From Hirschia maritima DSM 19733 (GTDB lineage: Bacteria > Pseudomonadota > Alphaproteobacteria > Caulobacterales > Hyphomonadaceae), in the NCBI RefSeq assembly GCF_000378345.1, contig NZ_KB899548.1:124001-188000 (forward strand): a stretch of 64,000 nt of DNA, written 5' to 3'. The position numbers and the translations under genes were made by a program. This document shows positions 52,369 through 60,881 of this stretch, in pieces. The notes below the pieces were generated by a model. That model was not told the origin of the DNA. It made no database searches and saw only the letters and a list, made by a program, of their open reading frames with translations. Numbering within the stretch: position 1 is the first letter of the stretch; every line of letters starts with the position of its first letter.

Positions 52369-54150
52369 ATGGCTAAACCAAACAAAAGATTATTGCGCCG
52401 CTTCGCCTCCGATTGGATGGCGGAGCATTGGCGTTTGTTTGCTTTAGGCGCTTTGTTTTCAGCCATAACGGCCATAGCTGTTGCAAGTTATGGTCTGATG
52501 GTGAAAACAGGTTTGGATTGGTTATCTGCAACAGAGTATGGTCAATCTGATGTCAAAATTCCACTACTCAACATAGTCGTTCCGTCTGGCAAAATGATTT
52601 GGCTATTGCCGTGTGCGGTGATTGGCTTTGCAACCATTCGGTCGATTTCGCTTTACGTCCAGACAATTTTAAACAATTCAGCCGTCCAGAAGGGGCTGGT
52701 TAGCGTTCAAGATGCACTTTTCAGTCGATTGATTGAAGGTGATTATAAACGTCTGACGGCAGCTGCATCTGGTGAATTTGTATCCCAATTTATCAATGAT
52801 ATGAATTTAGTTCGTGAAGCAGCTTTGCGGATCGCAACCAATTTAATCAAAGGTGTGCTCACTGTCTTAGCCTGTGTAATCACCATGTTTTGGTATGATT
52901 GGGCATTGGCTTTGATGGTGCTGGTTGTCTATCCAATTGCATTTGCTCCTGTGGTGGAAATTGGAAATCGTCTTCGCAAAGTTTCCAAAGCTGCTCAGCA
53001 GCAAACAGGAGAGATGACAGCGCTTTTGAACGAAGGATTTCAAGGGGGAAGAACATCCAAAGCATTTAATTTGGAAGAGTATCAAAATGCCCGTGCACAT
53101 GCTGGGTTTATGGAGCGTGCGCGTCTCTATTTAAAAGTTCTGCGATCAAAAGCACTTGTTGATCCATTGTTGGAAATAGTGGGAGGTGCTGCTCTTGCTG
53201 GTGTGTTTGCTTTTACAGGTTGGCGCATCATGAATGGAGAAGCCACCGTCGGTGATTTTGGTGGGTTTATCGCGGCTATTGGGGCTGCTTCTCCAGAGGT
53301 GCGAGCCTTGGGAACTTTGAACGCTGTGGCTAATGAAGGCCTCGCAGCTATCGAACGCATTTACGCTGTTTTAGATGCCCCCGATGAAGTTGCGGACAAG
53401 CCTAATGCGAAGACAATTGTTGATGTGAAGGGGGGCTTAAAGTTTGAAAATGTATCCTTTTCATATGGAGATCAGAGCGTTCTGAATGGCTTGAACTTTT
53501 CAGCAAAGCCAGGTGAAACAATTGCGTTAGTGGGGCCTTCAGGCGCTGGAAAGTCGACAGTTTTTAATCTGGCGCTTCGCTTTTTTGATGTGTCCGACGG
53601 AAACGTGAAACTGGATGGGGCGGATATTCGAGATCTTCAACGGCAATCTCTAAGAAATCAAATGTCACTCGTTTCCCAAGATGCGTTTCTTTTTGATGAC
53701 ACTATTCGTACCAATATTGCTCTAGGAAAAATGGACGCAACTGAAGCCGAAATTCTGGCAGCCATGGATGCGGCTGCATGTGAGTTCGTGCATGATCTAC
53801 CTGAAGGTTTAGACACGCAGGCAGGGGAAGGTGGGCGTAATCTTTCTGGTGGGCAGCGTCAACGAATTGCCATCGCGCGTGCTATATTGAAAAATTCACC
53901 CATTCTGTTGTTAGACGAAGCAACAAGTGCATTGGACGCTGCCTCAGAAGCAAAAGTACAAAAAGCGTTGGAAAACCTATCTAAAGGGCGCACAACTTTA
54001 ATTATCGCTCACCGTCTTTCTACGGTGAGGTCGGCGGACAAAATCTTTGTTTTCGACCAAGGGCAGGTAGTAGAAGAAGGAAATCACGAGACCCTGATGC
54101 AGAATGACTCTGCTTATGCTGATCTCGTGAAATTGCAGGTGTCTAACTAA
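52369..54150 (+). CDS. msbA: MsbA-like ABC transporter, fused permease and ATPase
   Basis: Half-transporter of the lipid A flippase type. Six membrane helices (about 25-310), then an ATPase with Walker A GPSGAGKST, signature LSGGQRQRIAIARAIL, Walker B ILLLDEATSALD and H-loop IIAHRLS. I start at the ATG 52369 (593 residues); the frame is open into the previous gene. It is downstream of the cysQ-DUF4170 fusion and beside the lipid A genes, matching a role in LPS core export. Converges on the DsbA-like gene with overlapping stops. Confidence 0.92.
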   Translation: MAKPNKRLLRRFASDWMAEHWRLFALGALFSAITAIAVASYGLMVKTGLDWLSATEYGQSDVKIPLLNIVVPSGKMIWLLPCAVIGFATIRSISLYVQTILNNSAVQKGLVSVQDALFSRLIEGDYKRLTAAASGEFVSQFINDMNLVREAALRIATNLIKGVLTVLACVITMFWYDWALALMVLVVYPIAFAPVVEIGNRLRKVSKAAQQQTGEMTALLNEGFQGGRTSKAFNLEEYQNARAHAGFMERARLYLKVLRSKALVDPLLEIVGGAALAGVFAFTGWRIMNGEATVGDFGGFIAAIGAASPEVRALGTLNAVANEGLAAIERIYAVLDAPDEVADKPNAKTIVDVKGGLKFENVSFSYGDQSVLNGLNFSAKPGETIALVGPSGAGKSTVFNLALRFFDVSDGNVKLDGADIRDLQRQSLRNQMSLVSQDAFLFDDTIRTNIALGKMDATEAEILAAMDAAACEFVHDLPEGLDTQAGEGGRNLSGGQRQRIAIARAILKNSPILLLDEATSALDAASEAKVQKALENLSKGRTTLIIAHRLSTVRSADKIFVFDQGQVVEEGNHETLMQNDSAYADLVKLQVSN

Positions 54151-54815
54151 TCATTAGACTTTTCTTCGACCTGTTCAAAAAAGGCTATAAGTGAGGCGAC
54201 TTCTTGAGCACCTTGGACAGCGTATTTCCCATTTGCAATATATGTGGGAACGCCAGATATGCCCAAACTGCGAAAGAATGCTTCCTCTTCTTTGACGGAT
54301 TTAACATCTGCATCATCACCAAGGAGTTTCTCAACAACATCAGGAATGAGGCCTATTTGCTCTGATAAGCTGAGTAATGTTTGAAGATCATTTATATCTT
54401 TATGCCGTTTGAAATAGGCATGAAAGAATGCTTCTGCTGCCTTGGGGCCGAGTGAACGACCTGAGCTATCCTTTTGCCCCTGAGCCCATCTAATAATTCG
54501 GTGAGCGTTGAATGTATTTGCACGTTTTGGGATTCCATCAAATCGAAACGGGATGTGCTCGACTTCTCCAGCAGCTTCTAAATGTTGCCGCATTTGCGTC
54601 CATTTATTGTCCTTTGAAGTATCACCAAATTTGTTGCGCATGTATGTTTTGTAATCGACTCCCTCAGAAGGAACGTCGGCGTCGAGTTGAAAAGGGCGCA
54701 TCTGAAGTTGGATCTTATCTTGTCCAAATTCTTCGATTGCAGCTTCAACTCGTCTTAGCCCCAACCAGCACCAAGGGCATACGACGTCGGAGACCATATC
54801 TAGATTTATTGTCAT
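54147..54815 (-). CDS. DsbA-family (FrnE-like) thiol oxidoreductase
   Basis: A 222-residue thioredoxin-fold protein with active site CPWC in DVVCPWCWLGLRR and cis-Pro in GVPTYI. The helical insertion and absence of a signal peptide (MTINLDMVSDVV from ATG 54815) fit the cytoplasmic FrnE/2-hydroxychromene-2-carboxylate isomerase-like group linked to oxidative stress. AAGGA precedes the ATG. It overlaps the msbA stop by four bases, convergently. Confidence 0.9.
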   Translation of the reverse strand: MTINLDMVSDVVCPWCWLGLRRVEAAIEEFGQDKIQLQMRPFQLDADVPSEGVDYKTYMRNKFGDTSKDNKWTQMRQHLEAAGEVEHIPFRFDGIPKRANTFNAHRIIRWAQGQKDSSGRSLGPKAAEAFFHAYFKRHKDINDLQTLLSLSEQIGLIPDVVEKLLGDDADVKSVKEEEAFFRSLGISGVPTYIANGKYAVQGAQEVASLIAFFEQVEEKSND

Positions 54816-54890
54816 GTTTCTAGTCCTTGGGGATAGACAAATGCGCGTATTGAGCGTTTCATTAACCATAGAAAAGTGGTTATGGGGGAA

Positions 54891-54916
54891 TTTTTCTGCT
54901 TTTTAGTGCAGAAAAA
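54891..54916. repeat. Hairpin upstream of the FrnE-like gene
   Basis: TTTTTCTGC (54891-54899) pairs with GCAGAAAAA (54908-54916), a 9-bp stem with an eight-base loop in the divergent intergenic region. The A/T-rich outer stem gives it the look of a terminator in either direction, but no gene ends here. Confidence 0.5.
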
Positions 54917-54940
54917 AGAATGTGTGTAGATCGGACGTAC

Positions 54941-54958
54941 AGAAGATTTTGATCTTCT
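54941..54958. repeat. Hairpin upstream of the 55.0 kb lipoprotein gene
   Basis: AGAAGAT (54941-54947), loop TTTG, ATCTTCT (54952-54958), a perfect 7-bp stem. With the hairpin at 54891 it makes two stem-loops in the 221 bases between the divergent genes. Confidence 0.5.
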
Positions 54959-55036
54959 TTAAGACTGATTTTGACGCGTAGCGTAGCTGAAAAAAACAAT
55001 CACGATCAATACTCTATTTTCATGAAAGGAAGTGTC

Positions 55037-55555
55037 ATGAGATTGTTTGTAGGTATTTTTATAACTGTCGTGTTTTCTTTCGCAATATTGGGGTGTGGCG
55101 TGGAAGCGCGCCAAACAGATCGGGCGCTTTTTGACAATAAACCGGAGACGGTTCGTACAGTGGGGTTACGCCAAAGCATAGATCCTTTGAGCGTGGCTAT
55201 CGATGCAGAGCGTTGGACAGTCATGATGGATAATGCTCAATCGGCTCTCTATTTAAAGCACTCAAACCTGTCAGAAGATGATTTAGTACGCATAGATTTG
55301 GCTTTGCGTGCTGGGGTGCGTGATCTGTTGGAACTGAGAGATGCGCTGTGTTTGGCAAGTGAAAAGCCGATGGAAACGTGTGTAGAAATTGTCGTACCTG
55401 ATTGGGCGTTGAGACCGCCAAACAAGATGACTTCATTAGTGGAATATGAAGTTCGAGTGCAGTGGTTAGGAGAAGCAGCCAATCGATTGAGTCAGATTGG
55501 CTGCGATGCAGGGCGAGAAGTATCAGACGATCAATACCTCTGCGCCATTGAATAG
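55037..55555 (+). CDS. Lipoprotein of unknown function
   Basis: A 172-residue exported protein with signal MRLFVGIFITVVFSFAILGC (lipobox ILGC at Cys20). The mature part is helical with several cysteines (LCLASEKPMETCVEI, GCDAGRE, YLCAIE), so disulfides are possible. No recognised domain. ATG 55037 is chosen because GGAAG lies six bases before it; a second ATG at 55022 is in frame. Convergent with msrB, 11 bases away. Confidence 0.7.
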   Translation: MRLFVGIFITVVFSFAILGCGVEARQTDRALFDNKPETVRTVGLRQSIDPLSVAIDAERWTVMMDNAQSALYLKHSNLSEDDLVRIDLALRAGVRDLLELRDALCLASEKPMETCVEIVVPDWALRPPNKMTSLVEYEVRVQWLGEAANRLSQIGCDAGREVSDDQYLCAIE

Positions 55556-55566
55556 GCGTTTCCTAA

Positions 55567-56163
55567 TTATGAAAGCGTTTCTTTGGGAACAAAGACTAGT
55601 GCATCCCCATTGTTGCACCAACGTTTACCTGTTGGTTTCGGGCCATCATTGAAAACATGCCCCTGATGACCACCACAACGTGAACAATGATATTCTGTGC
55701 GCACATAAAACAGTTTGCGATCAGGTTTTGTATTTAGCCGTCCCGGGATGGCATCAACAAAACTTGGCCAACCTGTACCTGAATTATATTTTTGTTTGGC
55801 GGTAAACAGGATTTGTCCGCATCCAGCGCAGGCATACCAACCATCACGCTTTTCATCATTGAGTGCGCTACTATAAGGACGCTCCGTCGCTTCTTTTCGA
55901 AGGATGTTGTAAGAGCTTTTATTAAGACGTTCGCGCCATTGTTGGTTTGTCATTGAGCGCCATTCTGAATTATTAAGTATCTCAAAATCAGGCGCGTTCA
56001 GCGGATTGGAGTTGTCATCAACTGAAGTTGAATTGGCGACAGGTTCAGCAGCAAGACTGTTAGTTGTAAACAGGCTGGTAGCTATCATTGCGCTACCACC
56101 AAGACCTAACAATGCACTGCGCCGCGATAGTTTAATGTCGAATTTATTTGGTATGTGTCTCAT
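55567..56163 (-). CDS. msrB: Tat-exported peptide-methionine (R)-S-oxide reductase
   Basis: Repairs methionine-R-sulfoxide in proteins. A 198-residue MsrB domain (about 68-198) with both zinc CxxC pairs (CAGC, CSRC), GTGWPSFV and the catalytic Cys in KRWCNNGDALVF. The N-terminal 40 residues are a signal containing SRRSALLGLGG, a twin-arginine motif, so the folded enzyme would go to the periplasm. Most MsrB proteins are cytosolic or Sec-exported. Confidence 0.93.
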   Translation of the reverse strand: MRHIPNKFDIKLSRRSALLGLGGSAMIATSLFTTNSLAAEPVANSTSVDDNSNPLNAPDFEILNNSEWRSMTNQQWRERLNKSSYNILRKEATERPYSSALNDEKRDGWYACAGCGQILFTAKQKYNSGTGWPSFVDAIPGRLNTKPDRKLFYVRTEYHCSRCGGHQGHVFNDGPKPTGKRWCNNGDALVFVPKETLS

Positions 56164-56235
56164 GCGGAAATAATGACAAATTCAAAGATAAACTGCCATA
56201 CAAATGATCGTGATCAACAAAAATAGATAACTATA

Positions 56236-57252
56236 TTAATTTGTTTGAGGACGCTTAGCTTTTCCATCAAACAAAGCAGCATATTCCGGACGTAGGTCCA
56301 GATTGAAAATCTCTTGATCCACAACAACTGTATATGGCCCTTCAACATAGGCACCTATTTCATATGGTGAAAACATAAAGAGGATACCGCCAAATTTATC
56401 AGGCTCAGTCGATGCCGTTAAAGATAAATCTGCCTCAAATATACGTTCTCTTGTGCTGGTGTTGGCGCAATCGATATCATCACCATCAATTGTTGCCTCA
56501 CCTATGCGTTCTAGTTTGGCTTGTCTGATTTCTTCACAAGCAGCTATCGCTAGAGCTGGGGATACGCCTACGCGAGGGAGAAAAAATTCGTGTAGATCTA
56601 TTTCTCTTCCTGTATCGGCTTCAGCGATTAAGCCCTGCCAATTGAGGTTTGGGTGTGCTCCACCAGTATAGCTGTATTCGCGTCCCATTGCAGAGACGAC
56701 ATTGCCTTCTCGCTGGATTTCACGGAAGACAATATCTACACTCCACGGTTCAAATGGAACACCGTTTTCGGAGGCAGAAGCTTTGGCTTCAATTGCTTCT
56801 TCTTTCAGTCGGTCTCTGTACTTGCTGATTTTCTTTATAATCGGCGTGTAAGCAGGATCCTGACTACTACCAGCGGGAAAACGAGCTTCAAATTCTAATT
56901 CGGGTAAATCCAAACGCATATTTTCTGCATAACGATTGGAATTTGGACGAGGCACCACGGGCACGGGAGTGGGCGTAGAAGCAGGTATTACAATTGTATC
57001 GGTCGGCCTATGAAGTGGTTGGGAAGTCGGCTGATCTACAATGTTTTCCTGCTCACTCGTTTTAGATGTTGCGTCAGCAGTTTCTTTCAGCTTTGAAGCC
57101 GTGTCAGTATTCTCGTATTCAGCTGCAGGTTTTGGCTCAATCGGTAAACCGCCAACAACCGCGAATAATGTTGTTGAGAGCGCAGTTGTAATCGCGATTG
57201 TGATCGAAATGGCTTCGTTGCTCAGAAATGAGTTTGAATTCTTCTTTGCCAT
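56236..57252 (-). CDS. DUF3298 domain protein, membrane-anchored
   Basis: A 338-residue protein: one N-terminal membrane helix (about 14-35), a Pro/Thr/Glu-rich linker (40-110), then a DUF4163/DUF3298-type domain with YSYTGGAHPNLNWQG, EIDLHEFF and FMFSPYEIGAYVEGPYTVVV. This is the RsiV/PdaC-like ligand-binding fold that binds lysozyme or peptidoglycan in other bacteria. No anti-sigma helix is present. Periplasmic. Confidence 0.85.
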   Translation of the reverse strand: MAKKNSNSFLSNEAISITIAITTALSTTLFAVVGGLPIEPKPAAEYENTDTASKLKETADATSKTSEQENIVDQPTSQPLHRPTDTIVIPASTPTPVPVVPRPNSNRYAENMRLDLPELEFEARFPAGSSQDPAYTPIIKKISKYRDRLKEEAIEAKASASENGVPFEPWSVDIVFREIQREGNVVSAMGREYSYTGGAHPNLNWQGLIAEADTGREIDLHEFFLPRVGVSPALAIAACEEIRQAKLERIGEATIDGDDIDCANTSTRERIFEADLSLTASTEPDKFGGILFMFSPYEIGAYVEGPYTVVVDQEIFNLDLRPEYAALFDGKAKRPQTN

Positions 57253-57297
57253 TTAGTACTCCGATCTGCTTTTTGCAGTATGTTTTCGATATGTCTT

Positions 57298-58227
57298 CTA
57301 TACCAAAACTAGAGAAGACAAACCAAAACCAGCCAATAGCAACAAAGCTGCTTCTCTGTTGGATTTAAACAGTAAAAGTGCCGAGTCACCCATATTTGGA
57401 GTAGTCCTTAGCGCTTGTAGGAATAAATGGCCACTGAAAATAGCAATCCCAATTAATCCGATCGGCGCTTGGCGCATTAGGCAGGCAGCACAAAGAAGTG
57501 CGATGCTTATACCATACAGAGTAAAGATAGCAGGACGAACCTGGTTTCCAAATCGACGCGCAGTAGATCTGACGCCGATCATGGCATCATCTTCTTTATC
57601 TTGCAGGGCATAGATGGTGTCATAACCAATGGTCCAGAATACAAAACCTAAATACAGCAATATGTCCGGTGTTCTAACATGTCCGTTCACGGCAGCTATC
57701 GCGACTAATATAGCCCAATTGAACGTAAATCCCAGCCATACTTGAGGCCACCATGTAATGCGTTTCATCAATGGATAAGCAGCGACCAACGGGATTGATG
57801 CAAGCGAAATAACTTGCGCGTTGTGGGGGAGAGCTAATAGAACGCCGAGGCCTATTAGGCACTGAACGATTGTCCATATCCATGCGTTTTTGACTGAAAT
57901 ACGTCCAGAAGGAATAGGGCGTCCGGCCGTGCGATCTACTTTTGCGTCAAAATCTTTGTCGAGAATGTCGTTATACGTACATCCAGCTCCACGCATAGCT
58001 ATTGCACCGATAAGTATGAGGAGAGCGAGCAGAACATCAGACCACTGAGGTAATTGATTTAAGCGCGCAAATGATATTGCTATCCAACCGGGTAGAGCCA
58101 GTAGCCAGATTCCAACAGGGCGGTCGTAGCGAGACAATCTGCAATATGGCTCGGCCCAATTGGGCATATTGTCTACCCATGATTTGGGTTGCGCATCTTT
58201 TGGTATCGCTGTGTGTGGAGGAGTCAT
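57298..58227 (-). CDS. ubiA: 4-hydroxybenzoate polyprenyltransferase
   Basis: Prenylates 4-hydroxybenzoate in ubiquinone synthesis. A 309-residue membrane enzyme with seven to nine helices and the two Asp-rich prenyl-diphosphate motifs NDILDKDFDAKVDRTAGRP and DTIYALQDKEDD. The start overlaps the stop of the small lipoprotein gene upstream by four bases. Confidence 0.95.
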   Translation of the reverse strand: MTPPHTAIPKDAQPKSWVDNMPNWAEPYCRLSRYDRPVGIWLLALPGWIAISFARLNQLPQWSDVLLALLILIGAIAMRGAGCTYNDILDKDFDAKVDRTAGRPIPSGRISVKNAWIWTIVQCLIGLGVLLALPHNAQVISLASIPLVAAYPLMKRITWWPQVWLGFTFNWAILVAIAAVNGHVRTPDILLYLGFVFWTIGYDTIYALQDKEDDAMIGVRSTARRFGNQVRPAIFTLYGISIALLCAACLMRQAPIGLIGIAIFSGHLFLQALRTTPNMGDSALLLFKSNREAALLLLAGFGLSSLVLV

Positions 58228-58442
58228 TCTTCTTGGTCCGCCTTTGTTTCTTCATCGGCAGGTCTTGGAAATTTGAGGTCGCATGCTTTGGAGGAGTTAT
58301 CTTCATAACAGCGGCATTGTTTTAACTCATAGTCAAAAACGCCGCCAGCATTGGCGCAGCTATTAACATTGCCATCACATGCAATCAGAAAAGGGAAAGT
58401 ACAAAATCCAAGAAGAACTTTATAGAGGTGTTTTTTTATCAT
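58224..58442 (-). CDS. Small lipoprotein
   Basis: A 72-residue exported protein with lipobox FLIAC (Cys about 20) and a mature part of about 50 residues containing four cysteines (NSCANAGG, KQCRCYED, KACD), then an acidic tail. Family not recognised. I start at ATG 58442, since the longer frame to 58484 would spoil the signal. It overlaps ubiA by four bases, so they are probably co-translated. Confidence 0.75.
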   Translation of the reverse strand: MIKKHLYKVLLGFCTFPFLIACDGNVNSCANAGGVFDYELKQCRCYEDNSSKACDLKFPRPADEETKADQEE

Positions 58443-58505
58443 AACTGCGGAAGACTTTCGGCAAACTATTGAGCGATGAAGCAAATAAGCTCATAAACTG
58501 CCCCT

Positions 58506-59276
58506 ATGAGCACGATACCACGCCTTTTCGTCAAGGCCGATTTGTCCCTTGGCGCACCTCTCGCACTAACCTCTGAGCAGGCTAATTATCTTTTTCGCGT
58601 ATTGCGATTGAAGGTAAATGACACAGTTCGCGTTTTCAACGGACGAGATGGGGAATGGCATGCCATTGTCACCGAAGCGATGCGGTCTGCTGGTTTTTTA
58701 CGGTTGGATGAGCAAATCATCGAGCAAGCAGACATTGGTGATTTGCAATTATTGTTTGCGCCGCTGAAAAAGACCTGCACTGATTTTGTAGTAGAAAAAG
58801 CGACCGAACTTGGCGCGACATTAATCCAACCGGTTATTACCAAACGAACTCAAACAACCACAGTACGTGTTTCTCGCCTCGAAAAAATAGTGGAAGAAGC
58901 AGCAGAACAAACTGAACGCTTGGATATTCCTTTGGTTGGAGAGCCTATCCAGCTATTTGAAGCTCTTAAGAAATGGAATCCCGAACGCCGTCTCATATAT
59001 TGTGATGAGGCAGGGGATAGCCCTGATGAAAATTGGGGTGGGAAATCAGGGCGTGCTGAGCCGATGGTTGAAGCAATTTCAGCTGTTGAAGATGGATTGG
59101 CGGCTATTCTTATAGGTCCAGAAGGCGGGTTTTCCTCTGAAGAACGAGAGTTTTTGCGTCAGCAGGAGTTTGTCATTCCAGTTTCATTGGGACCACGGAT
59201 ATTGCGTGCTGAAACTGCGGCGGTATCTGCTTTGACGTTGTGGCAGGCCATACGCGGAGATTGGCGACCGTCATAG
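58506..59276 (+). CDS. rsmE: 16S rRNA (uracil1498-N3)-methyltransferase
   Basis: SPOUT-class methyltransferase modifying U1498 of 16S rRNA. A 256-residue protein with an N-terminal PUA-like domain (LTSEQANYLFRVLRLKVNDTVRVF) and knotted domain motifs LIGPEGGFSSEE and LGPRILRAETAAVSAL. Divergent from the small lipoprotein/ubiA unit. Confidence 0.96.
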   Translation: MSTIPRLFVKADLSLGAPLALTSEQANYLFRVLRLKVNDTVRVFNGRDGEWHAIVTEAMRSAGFLRLDEQIIEQADIGDLQLLFAPLKKTCTDFVVEKATELGATLIQPVITKRTQTTTVRVSRLEKIVEEAAEQTERLDIPLVGEPIQLFEALKKWNPERRLIYCDEAGDSPDENWGGKSGRAEPMVEAISAVEDGLAAILIGPEGGFSSEEREFLRQQEFVIPVSLGPRILRAETAAVSALTLWQAIRGDWRPS

Positions 59277-59497
59277 CTTCAGCTTATGGACGCTATAACT
59301 GGTTCTACCGACAAATATACGTCTTGATGATTAAGGTCTCGGCGAAGAGGGGTGAAGAGCTGAAAATCCGTGTTTGAGTAAAATTATTGTTATTTCAGAA
59401 TAATTCCTCTTGGCGTTCGGTAAACTAATCCTTATTTGCGTTTAAATTCATTTTGATAACTGCAAATTATTTGTGGTGATATAGAGGGGCGATTTTT

Positions 59498-60874
59498 ATG
59501 TCTACGCCGACAAAACCCATTGATTCTAATGCTCCCCGTATAGAAACAAAAGATGAATTGATCGCGCATTTGGCAAAAGGTTGTAAGCCTCGCGAGGAGT
59601 GGCGCATTGGAACTGAACATGAAAAGTTTGGTTTTCTAAAAGATGGCAATCGTCCACTGCCTTATGATGGTGATTCGTCCGTGCGGGCAGTCTTGGAAGG
59701 TTTACGTGACCGTTTTGAATGGTTGCCGATCGAGGAAGATGGTCGCCTCATCGGATTAAAGAAAAATGGAGCTTCCGTAAGCTTGGAACCTGGTGGGCAA
59801 TTTGAGCTTTCAGGCGCGCCATTAGAGCATATTCATCAAACGTGTAATGAAGTTGGCGAACACCTCAAAGAAGTTCGCGAGATTTCTGATGAAATTGGCG
59901 TTGCTTTCTTAGGGCTTGGTTTTTCGCCTGTTTGGTCTCTCCAAGAAACACCAATGATGCCTAAAGGGCGTTATAAAATCATGCGTGATTATATGATGAA
60001 AGTTGGTCGTCTCGGGCGTCAAATGATGTTTCGATCATGCACTGTGCAGACAAATTTGGACTATTCGTCTGAAGCGGACATGGTCAAAAAGATGCGTGTT
60101 TCCTTGGCGCTCCAACCGGTGGCGACTGCATTGTTTGCAAATTCCCCATTTAATGAGGGGCGCACAAATGGTTTTCAATCCTATCGTGCGCATGTTTGGA
60201 CTGACACCGACCCGGATCGAACAGGTATGTTGCCGTTTGCGTTTGAGGAAGGTTTTGGTTTTGAACGTTATGTAGACTATGTTCTGGATACTCCCATGTA
60301 TTTTGTACGTAGAGAAGGCGAGTATCTGGATGCATCTGGAAAATCATTCCGCGATTTCTTGGATGGCAAGCTAGATGTGGTTCCGGGTGATAAGCCAACA
60401 ATGGACGATTTTGATGATCATTTATCGACGCTTTTCCCAGAAGTCCGCCTGAAGCAATTTCTTGAAATGCGCGGTGCTGATTCTGGGCCATGGAGCCAGA
60501 TCTGCGCATTGCCAGCTTTCTGGGTTGGTTTGCTGTATTGCGAACAAAGTTTGAACGAAGCTTGGGATTTAGTAAAAGATTGGACTGAAGCCGAGCGGGA
60601 AAGTCTTCGCAGATGTGCACCTGTTATGGGGTTGGCGTCTCCAATCCGGAATCAAACGCTTCAAGATATAGCTAAAGAAGTGCTGGCGTTGTCGAGAGCG
60701 GGACTGAAGCGTCGTGCAAAGTTGTCGACTTCCGGAGATGATGAGACCGGATTTTTAACGCAACTGGATCAGATCGCTGAAACAGGTGAAAACTCTGCTC
60801 AAGTCATGCTCAGAAAATATCATGGCGAATGGAACAGAGATTTGACCAACGCGTTTAAAGATTATGCTTATTGA
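59498..60874 (+). CDS. gshA: Glutamate-cysteine ligase
   Basis: First step of glutathione synthesis, which the frmA/fghA pathway in this window depends on. A 458-residue class of ligase typical of alphaproteobacteria and plants (IGTEHEKFGF, SLEPGGQFELSGAPLE, MMFRSCTVQTNLDY). GAGGGG lies eight bases before the ATG. The 221-base region upstream holds an AT-rich inverted repeat (AATTATT/AATAATT near 59384-59406). Converges on the retropepsin-like gene. Confidence 0.96.
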   Translation: MSTPTKPIDSNAPRIETKDELIAHLAKGCKPREEWRIGTEHEKFGFLKDGNRPLPYDGDSSVRAVLEGLRDRFEWLPIEEDGRLIGLKKNGASVSLEPGGQFELSGAPLEHIHQTCNEVGEHLKEVREISDEIGVAFLGLGFSPVWSLQETPMMPKGRYKIMRDYMMKVGRLGRQMMFRSCTVQTNLDYSSEADMVKKMRVSLALQPVATALFANSPFNEGRTNGFQSYRAHVWTDTDPDRTGMLPFAFEEGFGFERYVDYVLDTPMYFVRREGEYLDASGKSFRDFLDGKLDVVPGDKPTMDDFDDHLSTLFPEVRLKQFLEMRGADSGPWSQICALPAFWVGLLYCEQSLNEAWDLVKDWTEAERESLRRCAPVMGLASPIRNQTLQDIAKEVLALSRAGLKRRAKLSTSGDDETGFLTQLDQIAETGENSAQVMLRKYHGEWNRDLTNAFKDYAY

Positions 60875-60881
60875 TTGTTCA

